A stretch of DNA of 8,221 nucleotides, from contig CAMDXR010000131.1 in the NCBI GenBank assembly GCA_945877725.1, forward strand, positions 1-8,221. The letters are read 5' to 3'. Source of the stretch: Limnohabitans sp. Rim8. Its GTDB lineage: Bacteria; Pseudomonadota; Gammaproteobacteria; Burkholderiales; Burkholderiaceae_C. Within the stretch, counting starts at the first letter, position 1. Every line of letters starts with the position of its first letter. The notes under the pieces are model-generated. The model saw only the letters and a program-made list of their open reading frames with translations. It ran no database searches and was not told the origin of the DNA. Below, piece by piece: positions 1 to 5,431 of the stretch. Position numbers and translations under genes: made by a program.

Positions 1-947
1 GCCGAATGTTGGCGGGGCTGCGTGATGGGCAAGCCCGCCAGGGTGCGCACCTGCAAATCAAACTGCGACTGGTCGCAGGCGTTCAGGGTGTAGTGACCGC
101 TGTTGTGCGGGCGCGGGGCCATTTCGTTGACCACCAGTTGCCCACCATCAAGCATGAAAAACTCGACGCACAGCACGCCCACGTAGTTCAGGCCTTCGGC
201 AATGGCGCGGGTGGCTTGCACCGCTTGGCTGGCCAAATCGGCGGGCACAGCGCCGGGGTAGACGCTGGTCACGGCCAATATGCCTTCGCGGTGCAGGTTG
301 AGTTGCACCGGGAAATTGACCATTTGCCCATCGGCACCGCGAGCCACGATGACCGAGCATTCGGCTTGCAGGGGCAGCATTTTTTCCAGCACGCAAGGCA
401 CGTTTTTGAGCTGCGCCCAGGCTTCGGCCAAGGCTGGGCGGGTGGCGACCCGCACTTGGCCCTTGCCGTCGTAGCCCATGCGCGTGGTTTTGAGGATGCC
501 GGGCAACAGGTCATCGGCCACGGCCGCCAGTTGCTCAGGTGTTTCGATGACGGCGTGCGGGGCCACCGGCACGCCGCAGCGCACAAAGTGGGCTTTTTCG
601 GCGGCACGGTCTTGCGCAATGGCCACCGCGTCGGCGCCGGGGGCCACCGGGCGGTGGGCACCCAAGGTGGTCAGGGCCGGGGCGGGCACGTTTTCAAATT
701 CGGTGGTGATGGCGGCACAGCGCTGCATGAGTTGCGCCAAACCTTGTTCGTCGAGGTAGTCGGTCTGAATGTGGTGGTGGCTGACGCGGCCCGCCGGGCT
801 GGCGGTGTCCGGGTCGAGCACGGCCGTGAAATAGCCCATGGCCTGCGCCGCGTGCACAAACATGCGCCCCAACTGGCCGCCGCCCATCACGCCCAGCGTG
901 GCGGGTTGGCCGTTGACCATGGCGCCCGGCAAGATGGCCCGGCTCAT
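1..947 (-). CDS. purK: N5-carboxyaminoimidazole ribonucleotide synthase PurK (C-terminus outside window)
   Basis: PurK is the cytosolic ATP-grasp enzyme that uses ATP and bicarbonate to turn AIR into N5-CAIR, the substrate of PurE. My minus-strand translation gives 315 codons without a stop up to the window edge. The family is usually about 370-390 residues, so some 60-75 C-terminal residues are missing only because the window ends. Visible signatures: the N-terminal nucleotide-binding loop GVMGGGQLGRMF (residues about 19-30), the ATP-grasp stretch LKTTRMGYDGKGQ, the VLEKMLP strand, and the ligand and metal segment VNEMAPRPHNSGHYT near the visible end. The ATG at 947 overlaps the purE stop as ATGA, so translation is probably coupled; a GGTGGGGG run just upstream could serve as ribosome binding site. 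An ATG closer to the glycine loop would be a shorter alternative start. The identity is secure from the motifs plus the adjacent purE. Confidence 0.96.
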   Translation of the reverse strand, partial: MSRAILPGAMVNGQPATLGVMGGGQLGRMFVHAAQAMGYFTAVLDPDTASPAGRVSHHHIQTDYLDEQGLAQLMQRCAAITTEFENVPAPALTTLGAHRPVAPGADAVAIAQDRAAEKAHFVRCGVPVAPHAVIETPEQLAAVADDLLPGILKTTRMGYDGKGQVRVATRPALAEAWAQLKNVPCVLEKMLPLQAECSVIVARGADGQMVNFPVQLNLHREGILAVTSVYPGAVPADLASQAVQATRAIAEGLNYVGVLCVEFFMLDGGQLVVNEMAPRPHNSGHYTLNACDQSQFDLQVRTLAGLPITQPRQHS

Positions 948-1456
948 GCGGCCCCCACCACGGGAGGCAAAGGCGGCAGGGTCATGGCGCGCGCCACTTC
1001 GGTTTGTTGCGCCCGGAAGGCCTCTAGTTTTTTGCGCAGCGTCGGGTCGTGGTTGGCCAGCATGGCCACGGCAAACAAGGCTGCGTTGGCGGCCCCGGCT
1101 GCACCAATGGCAAAGGTGGCCACGGGTACGCCTTTGGGCATTTGCACAATGCTGTGCAACGAGTCCACACCCTGCAAATGCTTGCTGGCCACGGGCACGC
1201 CCAGCACGGGCACCACCGTTTTGGCGGCCAACATGCCGGGCAAATGGGCAGCGCCGCCCGCGCCGGCAATGATGGCTTGCAGGCCTCGCTCGGCGGCAGA
1301 TTGTGCGTAGGCAAACATATCGTCCGGCATTCTGTGTGCCGAAACCACGCGGGCATCGTGGGGGATGCCAAACTGTTGGAGAATCTGGACTGCGTGCTGC
1401 ATGGTGTCCCAGTCGGAGCTGGAACCCATGACGACGCCGATGAGCGCTTGAGTCAT
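944..1456 (-). CDS. purE: N5-CAIR mutase PurE (class I)
   Basis: PurE converts N5-CAIR to CAIR in de novo purine synthesis; class I enzymes depend on PurK, which is encoded directly downstream. The 170-residue product has the normal class I length. Family motifs are in place: GSSSDW (residues 11-16) at the phosphate and substrate site, SAHR (39-42) with the catalytic histidine, GAGGAAHLPGM (65-75), and the QMPKGVPVAT segment that closes the active site. I chose the ATG at 1456 because the protein then starts at the first beta strand (MTQALIGVVMGS), as in the family. The reading frame stays open 91 codons further upstream, but that extension covers the divergent thioredoxin gene and has no PurE similarity. 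The stop TGA overlaps the purK ATG by four bases. No strong Shine-Dalgarno is visible before the start. Confidence 0.97.
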   Translation of the reverse strand: MTQALIGVVMGSSSDWDTMQHAVQILQQFGIPHDARVVSAHRMPDDMFAYAQSAAERGLQAIIAGAGGAAHLPGMLAAKTVVPVLGVPVASKHLQGVDSLHSIVQMPKGVPVATFAIGAAGAANAALFAVAMLANHDPTLRKKLEAFRAQQTEVARAMTLPPLPPVVGAA

Positions 1457-1537
1457 TGGGTGCTTTTCGTGATCAATCTTGAATTTTACGGTTTCAACCC
1501 GCAGGGGACTGAAACACAACCCGGAAAACTGCCTGCC
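1457..1537. promoter_or_regulatory. Divergent intergenic region between purE and the thioredoxin-TPR gene
   Basis: These 81 bp separate two genes pointing away from each other, so promoters for both should lie here or just inside the genes. On the minus strand a TAAAAT hexamer (1488 to 1483) is the best -10 candidate for purE, 27 bases before its ATG, but no good -35 sits at normal spacing. On the plus strand only a poor pair is visible, TTGGGT (1456-1461) and TTGAAT (1479-1484) 17 bp apart. I see no clear operator. Promoter function is inferred from gene orientation more than from the motifs. Confidence 0.35.
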
Positions 1538-2491
1538 ATGATGGACGTCACGATACAAAATTTTGAAGCCGAGGTGATTGCCGCCTCCATGACCACCCCT
1601 GTGCTGGTGGACTTTTGGGCCCCTTGGTGCGGCCCTTGCAAGTCGCTTGGCCCCATCCTTGAGAAGGTGGAAACCGCTTATGAAGGCCGGTTCAAACTGG
1701 TCAAAATCAACTCGGACGATGAACAACAACTGGCCCAGGCCTTTGGCATTAAAAGCATTCCGACCTGCGTGTTGCTCATCAACGGCCAGCCGGTGGATGG
1801 TTTTATGGGGGCTTTGCCCGAAGGTCAGGTCAAAAAATTCTTAGACAAACACCTGCCCGGAGAAGACGCGTTGCAAGCGCAGGCTGCGGCCCAAGAAGCC
1901 CAACAACACCTGGAAGCGGGTGATGCCCAGAGCGCACGCGCTGCCTTGGAACAGGCCTTGGCCACCGACCCCGGCAACGACGATGCCCGCTTTGACTTGG
2001 TCAAACTGCTGATTGGCCACGGCGAGCTGACCGAAGCCGCCGCCTTGCTGGCGCCCGCCATGAGCCGGATTCCGGTGCCCCAGCGTTTTGAAGCGCAAAC
2101 ACAGTGGCTCAAGGCCATCGAGTTTGTGACCACTGACCCGCGCGGCGAGTGGGAGTTGGCGCAATTTGACGCGCTGATCGAGAAAAACAAGCGCGACTTT
2201 GAAACCCGCTTTGCCAAAAGCCGCCTGCTGATCGCGGCAGGCCAATGGGAAGCGGCCATGGACGAGTTGCTGGAAATCATCATGCGCGATAAGAAATGGG
2301 ACGACGAAGCCCCACGTAAAACCTTTGTCGCCCTGCTGGAGTTGATGACGCCCCCCAAAGGCAAAACACCTGAAGCCACGGGCAAATCGGCCGGCGGCAT
2401 TGAACTGATGGGCAAAGCCGCCATGCAAGAAGACCCGCTGCTGGCCATGATCTCTAGCTACCGGCGCAAGCTCAGCATGATGCTGAACTGA
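1538..2491 (+). CDS. cnoX: Thioredoxin-TPR chaperedoxin, CnoX/YbbN family
   Basis: The 317-residue cytosolic protein has an N-terminal thioredoxin fold (about 1-112) joined to a helical, TPR-like C-terminal half (about 115-317, rich in Ala, Leu, Glu and Gln). The thioredoxin active site WAPWCGPCK is intact, with cysteines at 31 and 34 and the cis-proline at 75 in SIPT. From family knowledge, CnoX proteins hold unfolding clients during oxidative (HOCl-type) stress and hand them to chaperones. The E. coli protein lacks the redox CXXC, whereas other lineages keep it, so this copy could also reduce mixed disulfides. The frame stays open upstream across purE, but the thioredoxin domain begins at the ATG pair at 1538 and 1541. 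I take 1538, matching MIDVT-type starts I recall in relatives; 1541 would drop one residue. GGAAAAC at 1523-1529 is a weak ribosome binding site. The gene stands alone and divergent from purE. The exact client role is inferred from the family. Confidence 0.88.
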   Translation: MMDVTIQNFEAEVIAASMTTPVLVDFWAPWCGPCKSLGPILEKVETAYEGRFKLVKINSDDEQQLAQAFGIKSIPTCVLLINGQPVDGFMGALPEGQVKKFLDKHLPGEDALQAQAAAQEAQQHLEAGDAQSARAALEQALATDPGNDDARFDLVKLLIGHGELTEAAALLAPAMSRIPVPQRFEAQTQWLKAIEFVTTDPRGEWELAQFDALIEKNKRDFETRFAKSRLLIAAGQWEAAMDELLEIIMRDKKWDDEAPRKTFVALLELMTPPKGKTPEATGKSAGGIELMGKAAMQEDPLLAMISSYRRKLSMMLN

Positions 2492-2501
2492 CGGCCATTT
2501 G

Positions 2502-2536
2502 GTAAAAATGCGCACCCCAAGGGTGCGCACTTTTAC
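2502..2536. terminator. Hairpin terminator after the thioredoxin-TPR gene
   Basis: The 16-base arms GTAAAAATGCGCACCC (2502-2517) and GGGTGCGCACTTTTAC (2521-2536) enclose a CAA loop, starting 10 bases after the stop codon. The core TGCGCACCC/GGGTGCGCA is nine perfect pairs. One A-C mismatch interrupts the A/T part in plus-strand RNA, so after the GC stem the transcript runs into CTTTTAC, a short and imperfect U-tract. In minus-strand RNA the mismatch becomes a G-U pair. It most likely ends the plus-strand transcript. Termination efficiency is uncertain because the U-tract is short. Confidence 0.7.
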
Positions 2537-2592
2537 AGACATTTACGGTTTTTAGAGCGCCACGGGCGAGCGCAACTCACACAGGTCAGCGC

Positions 2593-2620
2593 TTGCCCCC
2601 TAGAATTCAAAACTTACACT
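2593..2620 (+). promoter_or_regulatory. Candidate sigma-70 promoter of the small membrane protein gene
   Basis: TTGCCC (2593-2598) and TACACT (2615-2620) lie 16 bp apart and match the -35 and -10 consensus at four of six bases each. They fall after the preceding hairpin and 20 bases before the ATG at 2640. Transcription would begin near 2627, which would favour the ATG at 2640 over the upstream TTG at 2622 as the start. This is a motif-only call. Confidence 0.35.
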
Positions 2621-2639
2621 TTTGGATTCATTTAAGCCT

Positions 2640-3047
2640 ATGTACCGCGCCGAACCCCTGATTACCGCCGAAGAGCTGCAATGCTTGCTGGGCGATCGGC
2701 CTGCAAGGGAATATCTGAGCCGTAACCGCTTGTTGCCACAAGTTAAAAAGCCACAAAGCCCTGGTATTTTGGAAACGCTCCAATTTGGCGCAGTGCTTTG
2801 GCTGCTCAAAGGGGTGCTGATCTATACGTTATTGATAAGCCCCGATGCGGCCACCCTGGCCAGCGCCAGCCGCTACTTGTGGATGCGCGGCGGCCTGGAA
2901 CTGCTGTGCCTGCTGGTGTTTACGGCGACCTGCCTGAGACCCCAAACCAAAACCCGCACCTTGACCCACGGGAGCCTGCTGGTGGCCAGCACCACCTTGC
3001 TCATGGATGCCATGAGTTTGCTGGCTGTGCCGGGTAAATTAGGCTGA
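2640..3047 (+). CDS. Small predicted membrane protein of unknown function
   Basis: I do not recognise this 135-residue protein. It starts with a polar, basic N-terminus of about 45 residues, followed by three hydrophobic stretches likely to span the membrane: about 47-66 (FGAVLWLLKGVLIYTLLI), 84-99 (GLELLCLLVFTATC) and 111-131 (SLLVASTTLLMDAMSLLAV). The loop at about 100-110 is basic (RPQTKTRT). No signal peptide, metal site or catalytic motif is evident. The frame can begin at a TTG at 2622, adding six residues, but the ATG at 2640 is the more ordinary start; neither has a clear ribosome binding site. Codon use is looser than in the neighbouring housekeeping genes, with TTA and ATA codons in the first membrane segment, which suggests low expression or later arrival. 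It is flanked by terminators on both sides and so is probably a single-gene transcript. That it is a real gene rests on the plausible membrane layout, the promoter-like sequence and the lack of a competing gene. Confidence 0.7.
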   Translation: MYRAEPLITAEELQCLLGDRPAREYLSRNRLLPQVKKPQSPGILETLQFGAVLWLLKGVLIYTLLISPDAATLASASRYLWMRGGLELLCLLVFTATCLRPQTKTRTLTHGSLLVASTTLLMDAMSLLAVPGKLG

Positions 3048-3075
3048 AGTAGACGCATCGGGCTTGAACCCCAAA

Positions 3076-3090
3076 CGCCCATGCTGGGCG
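3076..3090 (-). terminator. Possible second hairpin downstream of purC
   Basis: CGCCCA (3076-3081) and TGGGCG (3085-3090) form a perfect six-pair stem around a three-base loop. On the minus strand it follows the stronger hairpin at 3101-3130 and is trailed by only TTTG, so it would be at most a weak back-up for purC transcripts. On the plus strand no T-run follows. Confidence 0.3.
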
Positions 3091-3100
3091 CGCCAAAAAC

Positions 3101-3133
3101 AAAGGCGCTGCATTCAAATGCAGCGCCTTTTTT
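3101..3133. terminator. Bidirectional terminator between the small membrane protein gene and purC
   Basis: AAAGGCGCTGCA (3101-3112) and TGCAGCGCCTTT (3119-3130) pair perfectly over 12 bp around a TTCAAA loop. The right arm runs into TTTTTT (3128-3133) for plus-strand transcripts. For minus-strand transcripts the stem is followed by TTTGTTTTTGG, so it serves purC as well. It sits 53 bases after the plus-strand stop and 47 bases beyond the purC stop, as expected for convergent genes sharing one terminator. Confidence 0.9.
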
Positions 3134-3180
3134 GCAGTCGGCAGACTACAGCCTGGCTAAAACCAAGCCCTGGTAGCGCT

Positions 3181-4089
3181 TTACCCGATCAAGCGCTGCA
3201 TGGCTTCTTGGTATTTGGCGGCGGTTTTTTCGATAACTTCGCGCGGTAAGCGCGGTGCAGGCGGGGTTTTGTCCCAAGGCTTGCCATTGATTTGGGCAGT
3301 TTCCAGCCAATCGCGCAAAAACTGCTTGTCGTAGCTGGGGGGGTTGGCGCCCTCTTTGTAGCTTTCGGCGGGCCAGTAACGCGATGAATCGGGCGTCAGC
3401 ACCTCGTCCATCAAGACCAGCGTGCCGTCGGTGTCCAGGCCAAACTCGAACTTGGTGTCGGCAATGATGATGCCTTTGGCGGCGGCGATGTCGCGGGCTG
3501 CTTTGTAAAGCTGAATGCTGATGTCGCGGATGCGGCCAGCCAAGTCGGCCCCGATCATGGCCACGGTTTGCTCGAAGGTGATGTTTTCATCGTGCTCGCC
3601 CACGGCGGCTTTGGCGGCTGGCGTGTAGATGGGTTCGGGCAGAGGGCTGGCGTTTTTCAGGCCAGCGGGCAGTTTCACGCCGCACACGGCCTGGTTGTCT
3701 TGGTATTCCTTCCAGCCGCTGCCGGCCAGATAGCCACGCACCACCGCCTCGACTGGGATGGGTTTGAGGCGCTTGACCAGCATGGAGCGGCCTTGCACTT
3801 GGGGCACTTCGGCCGCCGAGACCACGCTTTCGGGGGCATCACCCGTGAGGTGAATCGGGCAGATGTTCAGGCCTTTGGGGCCAAGTTGGTCAAACCAGAA
3901 CAGCGCCATTTGCGTCAGCAACACGCCTTTACCGGGAATGGGCTCGCCCATGATGACGTCGAACGCGCTGATGCGGTCCGAGGCCACCATCAGGATGCGG
4001 TCGTCGCCCACGGCGTAGTTGTCGCGCACCTTGCCTCGCGCCAACAGGGGCAAAGAGGTCAAGGCCGAGGTGTGAAGTGCAGAGGTCAT
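3181..4089 (-). CDS. purC: Phosphoribosylaminoimidazole-succinocarboxamide (SAICAR) synthase PurC
   Basis: PurC joins CAIR and aspartate with ATP to give SAICAR, the step after PurE/PurK in purine synthesis. The 302-residue product is the longer, fungal Ade1-like form; the E. coli enzyme is about 237 residues. Visible motifs in order: ARGKVRDNY (17-25, ATP-binding start), SDRISAFDV (37-45), the EAVVRGYLAGSGWKEY segment, the family signature around IIADTKFEFGLD, then MDEVLTPDSSRYW with the acidic ATP/metal residues and SYDKQFLRDWL near the C-terminus. I start at the ATG at 4089 because the protein then opens shortly before the first conserved strand. An in-frame TTG at 4113 would add eight residues (MLLLDCFA) encoded directly after the T-tract, which is unlikely. 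No Shine-Dalgarno is visible. The gene lies downstream of fba in the same direction but a terminator separates them, so purC probably has its own promoter. Confidence 0.96.
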   Translation of the reverse strand: MTSALHTSALTSLPLLARGKVRDNYAVGDDRILMVASDRISAFDVIMGEPIPGKGVLLTQMALFWFDQLGPKGLNICPIHLTGDAPESVVSAAEVPQVQGRSMLVKRLKPIPVEAVVRGYLAGSGWKEYQDNQAVCGVKLPAGLKNASPLPEPIYTPAAKAAVGEHDENITFEQTVAMIGADLAGRIRDISIQLYKAARDIAAAKGIIIADTKFEFGLDTDGTLVLMDEVLTPDSSRYWPAESYKEGANPPSYDKQFLRDWLETAQINGKPWDKTPPAPRLPREVIEKTAAKYQEAMQRLIG

Positions 4090-4111
4090 GGCAAAACAAT
4101 CAAGCAGCAGC

Positions 4112-4147
4112 AAAAAATAAAAAGGCCCGTTGAACAGTCAACGGGCC
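4112..4147 (-). terminator. Intrinsic terminator downstream of fba (in the purC leader)
   Basis: Read on the minus strand, GGCCCGTTGA (4147 to 4138) and TCAACGGGCC (4133 to 4124) form a perfect ten-pair stem with a four-base loop CTGT, followed at once by TTTTTATTTTTTG. This is a textbook intrinsic terminator. It lies 105 bases past the fba stop and 34 bases before the purC ATG, so it most likely ends the fba transcript. It could also lie inside the purC leader if a promoter upstream of it is used. Confidence 0.88.
4114..4141 (-). promoter_or_regulatory. Candidate purC promoter overlapping the fba terminator
   Basis: On the minus strand TTGACT (4141 to 4136; five of six to TTGACA) and TATTTT (4119 to 4114; four of six to TATAAT) are 16 bp apart. 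The -35 is made of the loop side and inner stem of the fba terminator, and the -10 of its T-tract. Transcription would start near 4107, giving a leader of roughly 18 bases before the purC ATG. purC needs a promoter downstream of, or reading through, this terminator, so the position makes sense, but the evidence is only motif and spacing. Confidence 0.4.
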
Positions 4148-4157
4148 ATTCGGGTCG

Positions 4158-4166
4158 ATTATCGCA
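4158..4166 (-). promoter_or_regulatory. Extended -10-like sequence upstream of the fba/purC terminator
   Basis: On the minus strand TGCGATAAT (4166 to 4158) matches an extended -10 element (TGN plus GATAAT, five of six). There is no recognisable -35 at 16-18 bp. A transcript from here would start near 4151 and place the terminator-like hairpin at the very 5' end of the purC leader. This is an alternative to the promoter candidate at 4114-4141 and could be coincidence. Confidence 0.22.
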
Positions 4167-4252
4167 GGCTCGGTGGCCGCCATTGGGTGTCCAAAACACG
4201 CGATGCCGCACCCGGTTCAACTCGCGCTTGGTCGCTTGCAAGCGCCGCCGGA

Positions 4253-5317
4253 TCAGTGCACCACCTGAGCCAATTCACCCCGGGCATATTGGGCCGCGAC
4301 CACTTGCAGGGTGTGCCCCTTGATCTTGGGGGCCTGGCCTTCGCAGCCAAATTCCAGATAGCGCTGTTTGCAAATTTGCTTGGCGGCTTCGCGGGCAGGC
4401 TTGAGCCACTCACGGGCGTCAAATTTGTCGGGGTTTTCAAACAAGAACTTGCGCACGGCAGCGGTCATGGCCAAGCGGATGTCGGTGTCGATGTTGATCT
4501 TGCGCACGCCAAACTTGATAGCTTCCTGGATTTCTTCGACCGGCACGCCGTAGGTCTCCTTCATCTTGCCGCCATACTGGTTGATCATGGCCAACAGGTC
4601 TTGCGGCACGCTGGACGAGCCGTGCATGACCAAATGGGTATTGGGAATGCGGGCATGGATTTCCTTGACCCGCGAAATGGCCAAAATGTCGCCCGTGGGC
4701 TTGCGGCTGAATTTGTATGCGCCGTGGCTGGTGCCGATGGCAATGGCCAGAGCGTCCAGTCCGGTGGCTTTGACGAATTGCGCGGCTTCCTCGGGGTCGG
4801 TCAACATTTGGCTGTGGTCAAGTTTGCCCACCGCACCAATGCCGTCTTCTTCGCCCGCGTCTCCGGTTTCCAGATTGCCCAGGCAACCCAGCTCCCCCTC
4901 GACCGACACGCCAACCAAGTGCGCCATGTTGACCACGCGGCGGGTCACGTCCACGTTGTAGGCAAAGTCGGCGGGGGTTTTGCCATCTTCTAGCAAAGAG
5001 CCGTCCATCATGACGGATGAAAAACCGAGGTTGATCGCGCCTTGGCAAATGCCGGGGCTTTGCCCGTGGTCTTGGTGCATGACCAGTGGAATGTGTGGCC
5101 ACTGCTCGGTGGCGGCCTGAATCAGGTGCTTGATGAAGGGCTCGCCTGCGTATTTGCGGGCACCGGCGCTGGCTTGCAGGATGACCGGAGCGCCCACCTC
5201 GTCAGCGGCGGTCATGACGGCCTGGACTTGCTCGAGATTGTTGACGTTGAAAGCTGGAATGCCATAGCCGTTAACGGCCGCATGGTCCAGCAGCTCGCGC
5301 ATTGATACGAGTGCCAT
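4253..5317 (-). CDS. fba: Class II fructose-bisphosphate aldolase (class IIB, Calvin-cycle subtype)
   Basis: This zinc-dependent cytosolic enzyme interconverts fructose-1,6-bisphosphate with DHAP and glyceraldehyde-3-phosphate. The 354-residue length fits the class IIB/Calvin-cycle (CbbA-like) subtype. Visible features: N-terminal PAFNVNN (21-27); the MHQDHG block with catalytic Asp83 and zinc ligand His84; SVMMDGS (101-107); VEGELG (139-144); zinc ligands His198 (TSHGAYKF) and His232 (VMHGSSSVP); and NIDTDIRLA (275-283), the DHAP phosphate site. All key residues are present. The ATG at 5317 begins MALVSMRELL, the usual start. GGGAAA lies 8 bases before it as a modest ribosome binding site. 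It follows pyk by 114 bp without an obvious terminator but has its own -10-like sequence. The setting beside pyk, with no Calvin-cycle genes in view, suggests a glycolytic/gluconeogenic role, although the subtype name refers to cbbA relatives. Confidence 0.95.
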   Translation of the reverse strand: MALVSMRELLDHAAVNGYGIPAFNVNNLEQVQAVMTAADEVGAPVILQASAGARKYAGEPFIKHLIQAATEQWPHIPLVMHQDHGQSPGICQGAINLGFSSVMMDGSLLEDGKTPADFAYNVDVTRRVVNMAHLVGVSVEGELGCLGNLETGDAGEEDGIGAVGKLDHSQMLTDPEEAAQFVKATGLDALAIAIGTSHGAYKFSRKPTGDILAISRVKEIHARIPNTHLVMHGSSSVPQDLLAMINQYGGKMKETYGVPVEEIQEAIKFGVRKINIDTDIRLAMTAAVRKFLFENPDKFDAREWLKPAREAAKQICKQRYLEFGCEGQAPKIKGHTLQVVAAQYARGELAQVVH

Positions 5318-5355
5318 GGTGGTAATTTCCCGGGAAGTTGAAGATTCAGGTGGGC

Positions 5356-5377
5356 CGGCATGTAACCGGCTTGTAAC
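5356..5377 (-). repeat. Tandem 11-bp direct repeat in the fba leader
   Basis: On the minus strand two adjacent 11-mers, GTTACAAGCCG (5377 to 5367) and GTTACATGCCG (5366 to 5356), differ at one base. An 11-bp period is about one helical turn, so both copies face the same side of the DNA. They lie between the likely -10 (5393 to 5386) and the fba start codon. An RNA reading is also possible: the second copy and its flank can form a five-pair stem (5354-5358 with 5366-5370). The repeat is certain; a regulatory role is inference. Confidence 0.6.
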
Positions 5378-5385
5378 TCGCCCGG

Positions 5386-5393
5386 ATTTTATA
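5386..5393 (-). promoter_or_regulatory. Candidate -10 element of the fba promoter
   Basis: On the minus strand TATAAAAT (5393 to 5386) is the strongest -10-like, AT-rich stretch in the 114-bp pyk-fba gap and lies about 70 bases before the fba ATG. No convincing -35 is present at 15-19 bp, so it may need an activator or may not be a promoter. A small GGC-CAAA-GCC hairpin precedes it. Confidence 0.35.
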
Positions 5394-5431
5394 GGCTTTG
5401 GCCTGACGCCCGACTGAAACTCCCCCCGACT

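Noticed and set aside
6..1310. Plus-strand open frame of 434 codons opposite purK and purE
   Set aside because: It is antisense to two genes with full conserved motifs, has a low-complexity His/Gly/Ala-rich composition typical of a high-GC shadow frame, and shows no recognisable domain.
1457..1729. N-terminal extension of PurE
   Set aside because: The frame is open, but the added residues come from the antisense of the thioredoxin gene start; PurE proteins begin at the strand encoded from 1456.
1825..2542. Two long minus-strand frames opposite the thioredoxin-TPR gene
   Set aside because: They mirror the codon bias of the real gene, carry no motif, and one runs through the terminator hairpin.
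2492..2639. Possible small RNA gene in the gap after the thioredoxin-TPR gene
   Set aside because: Apart from the terminator hairpin and a weak promoter facing the next gene, there is no promoter-terminator pair enclosing an independent transcript.
4233..4244. Perfect 12-bp palindrome CGCTTGCAAGCG just after the fba stop
   Set aside because: It has no loop, T-tract or neighbouring promoter; such GC-rich self-complementary 12-mers arise by chance, and nothing ties it to a function.
3568..4993. Plus-strand frames of 251 and 287 codons opposite purC and fba
   Set aside because: They are antisense shadows of genes with complete catalytic motifs; the composition is Gly/His-rich and they run through the fba terminator region.
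5354..5370. Small five-pair GC hairpin before fba as a riboswitch or terminator
   Set aside because: It is too short, with no T-tract and no known aptamer features; it is largely a by-product of the tandem repeat.
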